Assembly: GCA_024704765.1 (NCBI GenBank)
Contig: JAKMXF010000166.1
Span: 460,743 to 524,742 of the forward strand
Reading direction: 5' to 3'
Source: Oopsacas minuta
Taxonomy: Eukaryota; Porifera; Hexactinellida; Lyssacinosida; Leucopsacidae
Length of the DNA: 64,000 nucleotides
Positions 42,746 through 52,562 of the stretch are shown here, in pieces. Numbering within the stretch: the stretch's first letter is position 1; every line of letters starts with the position of its first letter. The notes beneath the pieces were generated by a model. It was not told where the DNA came from, made no database searches, and worked only from the letters and a program-made list of their open reading frames with translations. The position numbers were made by a program, and so were the translations under genes.

Positions 42746-44278
42746 GCTTAGCCATTCAAATATAATTCATTATTTCCATTACCAGACTGTAATTATTTTT
42801 CAAGAAGCGACCAAGCTCCAAGACAAATACATCAAGTTTAGAATAATTTAGATTGAAAAGGATATTAATATGTTTCATACCAGTAGGCAAACTACTTAGA
42901 ATCCGCCTACAGTCTTAGATGAACAATTATTCGGTATAATACTATATTCGTTTCATCCTACATGAAACACTCATTACCGTCACATTTAACTGGTATTTAG
43001 CCACATCTACCGTTTAACATGTCATTAACATCTGTATCCAGGGGTTTGTTTAGATGGGGTGGGGGGGGAGATAATGAGTTACCTCCATTTATTTATTTAT
43101 TGACAATTTATCAATGTATTGTAGCATTGTAACAACTGTCAGCATGGCATCCCACTTGACCCGACACTTAATATATTTGTATGGTTATGTATTCACATTA
43201 TGGAAAATCTTGGCAAATAAGTATCTTTTTAATTCAACTGTTACGTATATACACACACATGCACACACATAGACTAAATCGTGACATATTGACGATTTAA
43301 ATTACACTCTTCACCATTGTTCCAGTATTGAATCGAATCAGTTTAAGTGCCAACTGAGAATAGAGTCAGATGGACTTTCAGAAACTGTAAATAGAAATTA
43401 TACAAGAGTATTATCTAAGTCTTATGAGTCCAATATCTAGGTAGAATAATGACAAATCGTATGTATATCGTATATGTTCTAATTCACTCACCGTTTGAGG
43501 GCAGCACCTCCCAGTGACGCGCTTAGATTACCTAGCTGCGTTAAAATGAAGCCTCCCTACATAGGGCTTAATACGTGTATATGCGGCTGAGGCACCACAC
43601 AGTCCCAAAATGAGCGCTCAAAACAGTCTGTGGGAACCACTGCTATAGGGAGATGCCTAATTGCATGAACGATCTACGACGTCCATATGTCCGTCCGTCC
43701 GTCCTCGCGGTCGTGCGAAATCTAGCAGTCCAATTATCATGAAAATTGATACACTTATGCATTATGGGTCGGAAATTTGTACTTCGGGTAAGAAATTTTT
43801 CTAAATCCAAATTTTCACACCATTCTATCTAAAGGAGTAATCAAGTACGTATGAGATTCCGATATGGACATTTTAATTCATAATACTCAAAGCACAAAGT
43901 GCCCAGATTACTAACCAAAAGCCACGTATCACCTCCAGTATTACCCCAGAAGGCCATTAAATGGAATTCGGATGGACCATAGAAATGGAAAATTAAATTT
44001 TATGCTATTTTATACACTCAAGGCACGAAGTGCTGAGTGTATTCCGTCGCGTAGCGACCAAAAGTACTAAGAAAATTGCTGTTAAATACTTAATGTACCC
44101 GAGCCACTAAGCAGTCCCATAGCGACCTATCAAGCGAAGCGCGCTAGTTATGTATGATAAAGACAGGCTCTGCTGTGTTGCAATCAGTTTCAACTTTAAA
44201 TAACCAGATTATTGCTAAAATCTTGGACTCCTTTAAATAAGGACTATAGGCGCTCGAACTCGAGTCTTGAAACTTGGA
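42746..44278. other. Intergenic, no gene seen
   Basis: About 1.5 kb with no coding frame. It holds a G run at about 43060-43070, a CA-rich tract near 43250-43270 and a CCGT tandem tract near 43690-43704. Text near 43700-43860 (CGGTCGTGCGAAATCTAGCA) is similar in inverse to 27475-27520, so a further repeat family is present. Confidence 0.45.
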
Positions 44279-44600
44279 TCATCTATATTATTAAAACTCG
44301 ATTGTTGTGTGTGTGTTTGTTTGTTTATTTGTCCGTTGCCAAGGAAAGGATTTATGGAATGTTGTATTTAATTCGAATTTCTCAATCACATAACTATGTA
44401 TTTATCGTGTTTATCAAGAATTTAAACAGAATTCTATATAACTTGAATAAATATATCAAATATGTTAAATCTGATTTTCGCACTTTTGAATTAATCATAT
44501 GTAAATTTATGGTTGTTTTTATGAATATAAGTAAACAAGTAGTTCAAATCGCAAATATGCGTACAGTATTGCTCTTAACAGCTACAATGGGGTAACAAAG
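44279..44600 (+). repeat. Dispersed repeat family B, copy 2
   Basis: The clearest copy: it begins ATCTATATTATTAAAACTCG with a TG-rich tract and TTTGTTTATTTGTCCG. It ends with TTTCGCACTTTTGAATTAAT, GTTTTTATGAATATAAGTAA and a GGGTAACAAAGTA segment. The 127-codon frame overlapping it (44212-44595) has no recognised domain and is considered spurious. Confidence 0.68.
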
Positions 44601-46137
44601 TATGAAATCTCGTTTCTAGAAATGTTGGTATCCCCTCCTGGTTTTGTATTTAAACTTATATCTAATTGTGAAGTGGCATTTTATCTAATTTGTTAAATGA
44701 CCATTAATTCATGTTAAATTCGGCCTTGTTAGCCAACTCGTTTTCCATGAGGCTGTGACCAATCTGACCTCATATCCGTGACTAATTGCGACGCTGGACC
44801 ACTCTGAAAAGTAGTACGGCGCTCGCCACACAACCATGCCGGGTATACACCCTCTGCGTTACAATTATGACCTATGATCAACTGACCCATAGTCCACTCT
44901 GATACATTGATAACTGAACATTTGGTGTTAGCAAAAAATTCTTCTTTGATTTCTTTAAAATGTAAATCTCCTAGCAACAGTATATCTGTATAAATATAGG
45001 ATTTGTTTCCTTAGCTGCGTAATATCAAACCTTAAATATTGTAGGTTAAACTTTTTTTATAGTCAAAAATCTCAAATCACCGTCTGTGTTGGCTTAAATT
45101 TTACCAAATGAATTTTAGTGGATTATTGAAACTATATTATTCTACTCAATATCCGTTTCAGCAAAGAAAGATAATATTGAATTTTACTAATCTTGTTAGA
45201 CATTTAAAATGTTAAAATTGAATTCTACGTCCCTGTTTATCCCTATTTAACAAGTGGCAGCTAATTTCTAGGATATTTTGAAATGTTCACAAAAGGTGTG
45301 AAAATATGATTAATCATATGATAAATCAGTGTATGTATATATATATATATATTTAATAGAATGTCTTGGCTAATTGGTTTGCAGTCTACATCAAGACAAA
45401 TACATTACAGTGCTAATTAAATGCATAGACCCACCAGAACTAATTTTATGCATTTATGCCTAATTGTAAATCCTACAACTGAATGGGCCAGAATACAGAG
45501 GTGTCAAAAGGTGTGAAAATATACACATTAGAAATTTTCCAATTATCAGGTACACAACTAGATGTCACTACGAGTACACCTGCCAAATTTGGTGTCTTAA
45601 TCTCTAAAAGTGTGAACAGCAGAGCGGAAACATATATATACATATATACTAAGTCAACCATTTTAGAACTGAGCTACTATGCTATGTAATCGTATTAGCC
45701 GGCACAGTAAAAATATATGGAATCAGTTAACTGATTTCTTATTGTTTTACCCTAAAAAGTTCAATCCACAAAAATTGGGTATTTTATTTTACTCTTATGG
45801 GATTTATAAGACTGGCCACTCTTTGTTTATTCTTTCGTCGGCCAAATTTCTATCTGTATTAAATAGCACTTCATGCGTAGAATAATTGACTTGATAATTA
45901 AACCAATTCAATTATCAATGCTGCACCCTCTTACGTCATCGATACAGCTACTGTATTGGCGCAACAATCTTAAAATTTGTAGTCAAATATTGTAGTCATA
46001 TAAATTTATATGTATCCGTTCTTGAAATATTTTTAAACATATTCACGGCTTTCACACTTTCTTCACTTGTCTGTAAAGTGATAATTATTCGTATTTGTTC
46101 AATTGTGCTAGAAAATAATCGTTTAATGATATAAATC
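44601..46137. other. Intergenic, no gene seen
   Basis: About 1.5 kb. A slightly GC-rich segment at 44730-44900 has a minus-strand open frame of 82 codons without recognised content. An (AT)n tract lies at about 45335-45352. No gene can be supported. Confidence 0.4.
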
Positions 46138-46278
46138 AGCGGTTCCTAACGTAGGGTCCTTGGTGGTCCATTTAAGACTGCAGGAGGTCCACAGAATCTA
46201 TTGTAGTCTATGAGAGGAGTCCATAGAATGTGTTAAAATTAGGATAGGGGTACATGGTGAAAAAGGTTGGAAACTTCT
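46138..46278. mobile_element. hAT-like MITE, 141 bp
   Basis: The left end CAGCGGTTCCTAACGTAGG is mirrored by AAGGTTGGAAACTTCTG. The adjacent 8-mers ATATAAAT and ACATAATT agree at 6 of 8 positions, consistent with a decayed hAT-type 8-bp duplication. Non-coding. Confidence 0.65.
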
Positions 46279-46474
46279 GACATAATTGACTAACCTAATT
46301 CTATTGTAATATATATTAGCTAATGTGATTGAACGCGAATGATATAGGTTTTCGACAAAAATTTTGCATTTTGGGATTGATAAAATAGATTTTTATAAAT
46401 ATGTAATGCATTTATTCGGACAAAAAGGTGGCACTTTTGAAATCTAGAACTTCAATATATTCTAATGAGCCGCT

Positions 46475-46790
46475 TCGCTTGTTCGCGCTGCGGTTTGCGA
46501 ACACTTTGTGCCTCGAATTTGGCAAAGTATGAAAATTGCAAAATGAATTAATAAATATATATTTCAACTATTTGTTTACTTTATATTCATAAAACAACAA
46601 ATATATTTACATTTGAGAAACTTGAAAATGGGAAATTCAGATTCAGGGTACTTGATTACCCGTATATTTCTGTTAAGAGCAAGTCTCTACGTATATTTTG
46701 AGATTTCAACTATTTGTTTACTTTATATCATAAACAACAAATAAATTTACTTATATATGAGAAACTTGAAAACGCGGAATTCAGATTTAG
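46475..46790 (-). repeat. Family B tail repeats, two tandem partial copies
   Basis: A GCCGCTTCGCTTGTTCGCGC tail is followed by two successive partial copies of the ATTTGTTTACTTTATATTCA ... GATTCAGGGTACTTGATTAC block (about 46545-46665 and 46690-46790). Both are inverted relative to 44279-44600. Confidence 0.6.
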
Positions 46791-46794
46791 GGAT

Positions 46795-47092
46795 ACGCGA
46801 CAGTTCGATACCAACGATTCGAGATGCCATGTATAATGACAAAGGCGAATTATTAATTTGAAAATATGGTTGATATGAACGTGTTCACATTCCATTCATA
46901 CCAACCATTTTTTCAAATTAATAATTCGCCTTTGTCATTATATACAACTGTCAAGCATTAAAACACTGAAAATATGGTTAAACACAGCTTGAAAGCAGCA
47001 TTTTTCTCTCTAAAAATAGCATTTGCGAAAATTCTGGTATCGAATTGTATCAAAAGTCGACAACTCGAATTGTCGGTATCGGACTGTTGCGT
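46795..47092. mobile_element. Foldback MITE with internal long hairpin
   Basis: Outer ends CGCGACAGTTCGATACC and the inverse-matching GGTATCGGACTGTTGCG bound about 298 bases. Inside its left half, 46832-46947 is a second hairpin with arms containing ATAATGACAAAGGCGAATTA. No coding sequence. Confidence 0.72.
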
Positions 47093-47283
47093 TACTTTCG
47101 TATCGAAATGTCAGGACTGACACTAATCCAAAGTGAATTTCTTCGCTACACTTAAAACAGTGAACTAAAATGCACAAATTCATCAATTAGAAGCTTTATA
47201 CAAATCCACTTTGTTTTATTCCAGTTTGACGATTCTACCTTATTCCATTTTCCCATGGTCACCTATGTTGACCCATGATCCAT

Positions 47284-47368
47284 TCCAGAGGCGGCGCGAA
47301 GGTGGGGCCTGTGCCAACCTCATTAATGTAAGTATGCCTCAGTTTAATAGCCGGCGCCGCCACTGGCC
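47284..47368. mobile_element. Short GC-rich MITE, 85 bp
   Basis: Begins CCAGAGGCGGCGC and ends GCGCCGCCACTGG, near-exact inverse complements, and stands out in GC content from the surrounding DNA. Very short, non-coding. Confidence 0.68.
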
Positions 47369-47393
47369 CATTCTGCATTGGATGATAATGCGT

Positions 47394-47520
47394 TCGACCA
47401 TGGGTTACTATATTCACGGCTAGCTAAGCAAAGAATTGCCAAATTAATTTCCGGACCATTGATTATATTCTCTTTGATCATGAAGAATTTCAGTTATCAT
47501 TACAAATTCTACTAAAATAG
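47394..47520. repeat. Inverted repeat flanking the Ginger-like element, left arm
   Basis: Inverse complement of about 51590-51712; shared landmarks are GATTATATTCTCTTTGATCA and GCTAAGCAAAGAATTG. It lies outside the transposon's target duplication. Arms have diverged by roughly one change in ten. Confidence 0.8.
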
Positions 47521-47593
47521 GTTTCCACATACTGCGGAGACATCTAGAATACTTTTGAATCTGCTTTTCAGGTTATTTTACCCACAATGACGC

Positions 47594-47899
47594 TGTTTTG
47601 CAGAAATTGGTCCCCCCTACGAAAATGGTCCGGGGGGACCATTTTCTGCAAATACAAAAACGTTGCAGATTTTGGTCCCCCTTTGCAGAAATTGGTCCCC
47701 CCATTTCTACATTCATCATTGTGGTCAATTATGATGACTTAGCACTTTTTAGGTTTCTTCTCACATTAGTTACTTACATACACTTATGTAATCATAATTT
47801 TTAGTAATTGTTTCTAACGTGTGTATTACGTCAACAAAGGAAAAATAAGCGGAAAATTCTAAGAATTAATGAATATAAACAAAGCTTTGAAAATGTATT
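47594..47899 (+). repeat. Left terminal inverted repeat of the Ginger-like element
   Basis: 306 bases, starting TGTTTTGCAGAAATTGG and ending AAAATGTATT just inside the integrase upstream region. The first 110 bases contain about four copies, in both orientations, of a TGCAGAAATTGGTCCCCC-like motif, plausible integrase-binding subterminal repeats. Confidence 0.88.
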
Positions 47900-47924
47900 C
47901 AATATTTGATATTTTCACTGTTTT

Positions 47925-49439
47925 ATGGATCCAACTGAGTACGAATCATTTGTCAATTACCTGCAGTTTAATTCCTATCCTCTGGACGCAACCAAAAACG
48001 AAAAAAGGTTCCTGCGTAAGAAAGCCGCAAAATATGCAATTAATTCTAATAAACTTGTTAAACCATCGGGAAATACTCTCTTAATCGTCATAAAAGCTGA
48101 CCAAAAACTTGATATTCTCAAAGAAGTCCATGATAATGCTGGACATCAATGTTTTCGCTACTCGTATCGTATTACAAATGAGAGATATTTCTGGCCAGGA
48201 ATGTACACGGAAATACGTACTTATATACAAAAATGTGTACCGTGTCAAAGGAACCAGCCTAGCCTAAAAGCACCAACCATACCATTACAACCACTCCCAG
48301 TCATAACGAAAGTGTGGTTTAGAGTAGGCATGGATTTGACGGGACCACTAATAGAGTCAGAAGGTTACAAATACATTCTTACTTTCATCGATCACTTTAC
48401 TAAATGGATCGAGACTCGTCCTCTGAAAACGAAAAACGCGAGAGATGTTGCTACTGGAGTTTTTTCAATATACTGTCGGCAAGGTGCTCCGGTGCAAATT
48501 GTAACTGATAACGGAAGAGAATTCACGAATACGATTTCCAAAACACTTCAAGAAATACATGGTTGTAAATTACTATTCTCAGCTCCCTACCATCCTCAAA
48601 CGAATGGTCTCGTAGAATCTACACACAAAGCGATTAAACAATCTTTAAAAAAATCTTTAAGTGAGAAACGGGATGACTGGTTTCACTACTTGGAGCAAGT
48701 TACGTTTTCAATTAACATTCGCCCTCGTGAGACCACAAAATATTCTGCATTCGAACTAATGCATGGCTGTCGCAAACCACGCCTTCCATTTGAAGCTGAA
48801 AACTTAGCCTTCCTCTATCCTGACGTCTCTATGGAGGAAAATTCACTTGAAGATAACGATAATGACGATGAACTACTCGAATTCATGAAAAATGAGCAAG
48901 AAGATTCATTTCAACAGGCTGGCAAAAACCTCATAAACTCAAAGAAAATAATGAAGGAACAGTTCGACAAAAAAGTAAACCCAATCACTCAAAGCTTTAA
49001 AGTAAATGACGAAGTACTCATTGAGAATGTGTTCAGAATGAGAAGCAAAGGAGGGAAATTACAAGACAAGTGGATCGGCCCCTATCCAATCACAAAGGTT
49101 TCTACGAGAACGCTCCAAGTTTGCAAAAATAAAGCCATAACTCGGGTAAAGAGATCCAAGGCTAAACTCTGGAGAGGGTCTTCCACTACTATATCTACAA
49201 GAAAGAGTATTAAGTTGAACCCTCTAATAAGCAACTTGACAGAAGAAAACGCCCAACTATTTGACGAAGATGAAATTCTATCCATTTCGTCCCTATTTTT
49301 AGCTGGAGAAGAAGTTGTATTTGCAACAAGTGAACAAGAAGACAGCCAATCAAGAAGAGAGATTATTGATCTACTCTTGTCAATGAAAGAACATGTAATT
49401 GGATCACTCCAATCGAATATTCCACTCTCCACTACATAA
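47925..49439 (+). CDS. Gypsy/Ginger-type integrase (transposase)
   Basis: 504 residues, intact. In order: an N-terminal region; a His-His-Cys-Cys zinc finger (His...Ala-Gly-His then Cys-Val-Pro-Cys) at about 68-108; and an integrase core with Asp in Gly-Met-Asp-Leu-Thr-Gly, Asp in Val-Thr-Asp-Asn-Gly-Arg-Glu-Phe and Glu in Gly-Leu-Val-Glu-Ser-Thr-His-Lys. The last two are 35 residues apart (DD35E). Then come an acidic linker and a GPY/F-type segment (Lys-Trp-Ile-Gly-Pro-Tyr-Pro). The catalytic triad is complete. The ORF begins 25 bases after the left inverted repeat. Without TIRs this would be read as a Gypsy retrotransposon fragment; TIRs, a 4-bp duplication and the lack of reverse transcriptase point to a cut-and-paste Ginger-type transposase. 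Confidence 0.9.
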   Translation: MDPTEYESFVNYLQFNSYPLDATKNEKRFLRKKAAKYAINSNKLVKPSGNTLLIVIKADQKLDILKEVHDNAGHQCFRYSYRITNERYFWPGMYTEIRTYIQKCVPCQRNQPSLKAPTIPLQPLPVITKVWFRVGMDLTGPLIESEGYKYILTFIDHFTKWIETRPLKTKNARDVATGVFSIYCRQGAPVQIVTDNGREFTNTISKTLQEIHGCKLLFSAPYHPQTNGLVESTHKAIKQSLKKSLSEKRDDWFHYLEQVTFSINIRPRETTKYSAFELMHGCRKPRLPFEAENLAFLYPDVSMEENSLEDNDNDDELLEFMKNEQEDSFQQAGKNLINSKKIMKEQFDKKVNPITQSFKVNDEVLIENVFRMRSKGGKLQDKWIGPYPITKVSTRTLQVCKNKAITRVKRSKAKLWRGSSTTISTRKSIKLNPLISNLTEENAQLFDEDEILSISSLFLAGEEVVFATSEQEDSQSRREIIDLLLSMKEHVIGSLQSNIPLSTT

Positions 49440-49461
49440 TGATCTTCATAATAGAAGTGAC

Positions 49462-50649
49462 ATGCATTATAAAGACTGTCTCTTATACACATCTTTGTAT
49501 GATTGGAGGTTGGAACACTATCCTCCTATTTATGAAGAAGATGTTTCTTCTATTACGAATTACGATACCAGTCTCGAGATTTCTGAGATATTGAATAAAT
49601 GGTATCTAGAAAGTCAGAACGTAAGTATACCTTATTACCATTATACGAGTGAAGAAATTGAGCATTCATCACAATGGGAAAGAAAGAGTACAGATTATGT
49701 TACCAAAGTCCTTCTACCCGTAGTCCAAAAACTCTTAATATCAAGTCGTTTGAATAAACCTAGAGCAAGAGTAATGGAAATTCCAGACGAAAAAACTAAA
49801 GAAAATGACTGCACATTACACTCACAAACATTAGAAGATTGCTGTACTCCATGGGGAGGGGAATATAATGGAACCAGACTCGTAAATACATGCTCAGTTG
49901 ATAATTTTATCACCTTATTTAGCCTGCATATGGAAACTCTTTCAACATCAACGAGATTAGCTTCAATTACAATAACGCATAACTTTGAAAGAATTACTCA
50001 AATGGTAAAGGCTCGTAACTTTAACCAACTACGCTACTGGATAGCTCCAAAGCTTGGAATATCAATTGCAGATGCTCAATATGACTTTTTAGGATACGAA
50101 GGGAAGATGGTTAAATTCTTGGAGGAAATTTACTTATGTTCCAGTCAGTATTCAATTCAATTCCAATGTTGGGGCTGCTGCTGTATCTCAGAAAAACATC
50201 TCAACCTATCTTCTATCTATAAGGTCGAAAAGAATTGTCAGGCTACAATAGATAACCACATAAATTCTGGCTTCAACTGCCTCAAGTGCAGAGATGCAAA
50301 TGCCAACATTGAGGAAATGTCCAGAAAATTTTTAAGAGTGCCACCACTTATGATCCTTGAAGTTGGTCACATTTTTAGCTCTTGCAGTAAAGATATCATC
50401 AATCAAAATCAAATTGAGGAAAATATCTTCATATGTCATATGAGCACAAAGCTACATTACAGCCTCATCGGTTATACCATAAATGTTGGGTTGCATTTCT
50501 TTATGAAGATAAAGTGTGGAAAGTGTTGGTATACCTATGATGGGATAGAAAACCAGAAGCTTAAAAAAACAAGTAAAGATATGATGATAAGGCTAGGACA
50601 TATTAACTGTATCTTCTACGCATTGACAGAGATTACAAGTTTAGAATGA
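49462..50649 (+). CDS. USP/USPL1-like cysteine protease of the Ginger-like element
   Basis: The open frame runs to 50649. Numbering is from base 49399, where the frame opens; the first ATG is 49462. Candidate catalytic residues are Cys165 in Asn-Thr-Cys-Ser-Val-Asp-Asn-Phe, His366 in Gly-Leu-His-Phe-Phe, and Asp381 in Trp-Tyr-Thr-Tyr-Asp-Gly. Two Cys-x-x-Cys pairs (257/260 and 294/297) would form the zinc ribbon typical of ubiquitin- or SUMO-specific proteases of the USP fold. The N-terminal 110 residues are unrecognised. Residues 26-32 are encoded by a Tn5 mosaic-end sequence, so the true start and the joint with the integrase are uncertain. A role in removing ubiquitin or SUMO from the transposase or host factors is speculation. 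Confidence 0.68.
   Translation: MHYKDCLLYTSLYDWRLEHYPPIYEEDVSSITNYDTSLEISEILNKWYLESQNVSIPYYHYTSEEIEHSSQWERKSTDYVTKVLLPVVQKLLISSRLNKPRARVMEIPDEKTKENDCTLHSQTLEDCCTPWGGEYNGTRLVNTCSVDNFITLFSLHMETLSTSTRLASITITHNFERITQMVKARNFNQLRYWIAPKLGISIADAQYDFLGYEGKMVKFLEEIYLCSSQYSIQFQCWGCCCISEKHLNLSSIYKVEKNCQATIDNHINSGFNCLKCRDANANIEEMSRKFLRVPPLMILEVGHIFSSCSKDIINQNQIEENIFICHMSTKLHYSLIGYTINVGLHFFMKIKCGKCWYTYDGIENQKLKKTSKDMMIRLGHINCIFYALTEITSLE
49476..49494. other. Tn5/Nextera mosaic end (probable assembly artefact)
   Basis: CTGTCTCTTATACACATCT is an exact 19/19 match to the Tn5 mosaic end used in Nextera libraries. It lies between the two transposon ORFs. The bases after it (TTGTATGATT) are not the rest of a Nextera adapter. 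The most likely origin is an untrimmed adapter or mate-pair junction carried into the assembly, so the sequences left and right may not be neighbours in the genome. Confidence 0.93.
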
Positions 50650-50982
50650 TCATCATTCCACATATTCTAAATCACATAACCGTTCCCTTCGGCTGGGCTA
50701 CAGAAGCCTATATTGTAGTACTTAGCGAATATAAGTCAACGATTAAAATATTCTGCTTGTTTAGTAAAAATATAAGTCGTACCTAGTTACTTTACTTGTT
50801 ATATATAGTTTATGGTAATGGGGCTTGATACACAAGTTTGTAAAAATTCAATTGATTCGTTACCCAATACAGCATTTATTCAGGCCTCCTAGTATCCCAC
50901 TGTTCGTCTTGTTACAATAAATCCTCGTTAATTCCGATCATTATTTTTTTTGCTCAGTCCAGCTCGTACAGCTCAATCCTAA
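50650..50982. other. Non-coding 3' part of the Ginger-like element
   Basis: About 330 AT-rich bases between the protease-like stop and the right inverted repeat. No further ORF or repeat was recognised. Confidence 0.5.
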
Positions 50983-51288
50983 AATACATTTTCAAAGCTT
51001 TGTTTATATTCATTAATTCTTAGAATTTTCCGCTTATTTTTCCTTTGTTGACGTAATACACACGTTAGAAACAATTACTAAAAATTATGATTACATAAGT
51101 GTATGTAAGTAACTAATGTGAGAAGAAACCTAAAAAGTGCTAAGTCATCATAATTGACCACAATGATGAATGTAGAAATGGGGGGACCAATTTCTGCAAA
51201 GGGGACCAAAATCTGCAACGTTTTTGTATTTGCAGAAAATGGTCCCCCCGGACCATTTTCGTAGGGGGGGACCAATTTCTGCAAAACA
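50983..51288 (-). repeat. Right terminal inverted repeat of the Ginger-like element
   Basis: Inverse complement of 47594-47899, with one extra C/G in one homopolymer and one fewer in another. It is immediately followed by ACGC, the target duplication. Confidence 0.88.
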
Positions 51289-51390
51289 ACGCAATCAAAG
51301 TTCATACCTATATATAGTAATTTGTTTCCTTCTTGTAAAATTTTTCCGAAATTCTCAAAACTTAAACTAATCTTTTTTATTAAAATACTG

Positions 51391-51532
51391 GAGCGTAACT
51401 AGAGATCCCAGAGCGAGGAGGCAAGGATGGATATTTGCCTCAATATAATGGCGATTACAATAGGGAGATGAGGCAACGCCCGAAAAGCGAGAAGGCAACT
51501 GCCTCCCCTGCCTCAATGGTAGTTACGCTCTA
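51391..51532. mobile_element. 142-bp MITE with GAGCGTAACTA termini
   Basis: The left GAGCGTAACTA and right TAGTTACGCTC are exact inverse complements. The interior is G/C-rich and holds GAGGCAA / TTGCCTC inverted motifs. Non-coding. It sits between the Ginger-like element and the right outer inverted repeat. Confidence 0.78.
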
Positions 51533-51589
51533 GAAATACCTTCTACTTGTTAAATGTTAGTTTAAGTAACCAAAAGATATTTATAGTAG

Positions 51590-51712
51590 AAATTTGTAAT
51601 GGATAACTGCAATCCTTCATGATCAAAGAGAATATAATCAGTGGCCTGGAAACTATTTTGACAATTCTTTGCTTAACCAGCCGTGTATATAGTAGCCATG
51701 GTTCGACCCTTC
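51590..51712. repeat. Inverted repeat flanking the Ginger-like element, right arm
   Basis: Inverse complement of 47394-47520. Together the arms bracket the Ginger-like element and the MITE at 51391. Confidence 0.8.
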
Positions 51713-52241
51713 GTATATAGTAGTGGAACATATTTGAGGTTTATATCTTTGTAAAAACATTTGAATATGCTTGTGTAACAACTTTTTATCTTATGTTTGT
51801 TCATTTGAATAATATCTAAAACTAATTATATGTTTATACTCCTACCTTATTTCTGTAGTATAATATTCTTTGGTTTTATGCCTGTATTTTTCTCATTATA
51901 ATTACCACTATTACAAATACTGTTACATTATTTGCACTACTAGCACTGTGTCATTATGAATTCATTATGCTTGTTAATGTATATTTATAGAATAAATTAC
52001 TTTCTAATCAATTGACGACTTTAGTATTGCGGAGGGTATTACGCCACCAATCTGTCTACTGTGCTAGTTCCTAACACTCTATTTGTAGTGTAAATTTTAG
52101 CTGTAATCGGAGTAGCGTATCTCTTTAATGAGTTTTGCACTCGTGATCTATACACAAGCGTTTCTTTTAACGGACAGTATAAATACATTAAACAAATATT
52201 TTTGTGATTATACATTGAAAGTTAAAAATTACAATTAATTT
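51713..52241. other. Non-coding, upstream of the small-Maf-like gene
   Basis: About 530 AT-rich bases; no gene or repeat recognised. Confidence 0.35.
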
Positions 52242-52562
52242 ATGGCTCAGGATATAGATCGAGAGCTTTGGAGACTGGGCTTCTCACTTGACGATATCCT
52301 ACAACTTGACATTCCATCTCTCAACAAGGAGATCAACAGGAAATCTCTCTCTCACGAGGAAGGCAAGCAAATTAAAGAATTCCGCAAAAAGTACAAGAAG
52401 CGCGAGTATGCGCGGAGACGTCATAGAGAGACAGTTCAGGTCATCGAGCAGCTAGAGCAGGAGAAAGTTTACCTACGCAAGAACCTGGAAGAAATGGAAT
52501 ACCAAGTGCGCGTGTTAAAACACCAGAGAAAGCTACTACAGGATGTCGGCTACTATAAGTAA
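52242..52562 (+). CDS. Small-Maf-like bZIP protein with an atypical basic region
   Basis: 106 residues in one exon. Residues about 17-50 match the Maf extended homology region (Leu-Asp-Asp-Ile ... Asp-Ile-Pro-Ser-Leu-Asn-Lys-Glu ... Leu-Ser-His-Glu-Glu). A basic stretch follows (about 47-63), then a leucine-zipper-like coiled coil (66-100) with Leu/Tyr/Val at heptad positions. No activation domain is present, as in small Mafs. Oddly, the Maf basic-region Asn-Arg-Gly-Tyr-Ala-x-x-Cys-Arg reads Lys-Arg-Glu-Tyr-Ala-Arg-Arg-Arg-His: the invariant Asn and Cys-Arg contacts are changed. It may bind a different site or act mainly as a dimerisation partner. Family assignment is by motif only. Confidence 0.72.
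   Translation: MAQDIDRELWRLGFSLDDILQLDIPSLNKEINRKSLSHEEGKQIKEFRKKYKKREYARRRHRETVQVIEQLEQEKVYLRKNLEEMEYQVRVLKHQRKLLQDVGYYK

Larger units (their letters stand above)
47594..51288 (+). mobile_element. Ginger1-like DNA transposon with integrase and USP-like protease
   Basis: A 3695-base element bounded by 306-bp terminal inverted repeats (47594-47899 and 50983-51288). They are identical except for two length changes in C/G runs. Ends read TGTTTTGCAGAAATTGG. The four bases ACGC occur immediately outside both ends (47590-47593 and 51289-51292), a 4-bp target-site duplication. Inside are an integrase ORF and a cysteine-protease-like ORF, both on the plus strand; there is no reverse transcriptase, protease/gag region or LTR. 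These features match Ginger1-type transposons, which carry Gypsy-like integrases. Near-identical repeats and intact ORFs indicate a recent insertion. One caution is the Tn5 adapter sequence at 49476-49494. Confidence 0.85.

Noticed and set aside
44212-44595. 127-codon open frame
   Set aside because: It overlaps repeat family B from end to end; other copies of the repeat do not keep the frame.
44729-44977. 82-codon minus-strand frame with Trp and Cys
   Set aside because: Slightly GC-rich and might be a transposon remnant, but no motif was recognised.
47925-49439. Gypsy-type LTR retrotransposon fragment
   Set aside because: The integrase looks Gypsy-like, but there is no reverse transcriptase or LTR. 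The ORF sits between long inverted repeats with a 4-bp duplication, so a Ginger-type DNA transposon fits better.
49399-49461. Start of the protease-like ORF upstream of 49462
   Set aside because: No ATG lies between 49399 and 49462 in that frame; the extension overlaps the integrase end and borders the adapter sequence.
51702-51712. GGTTCGACCC resembling a tRNA T-loop
   Set aside because: No acceptor, D-arm or anticodon stem can be folded around it; it belongs to the outer inverted repeat.
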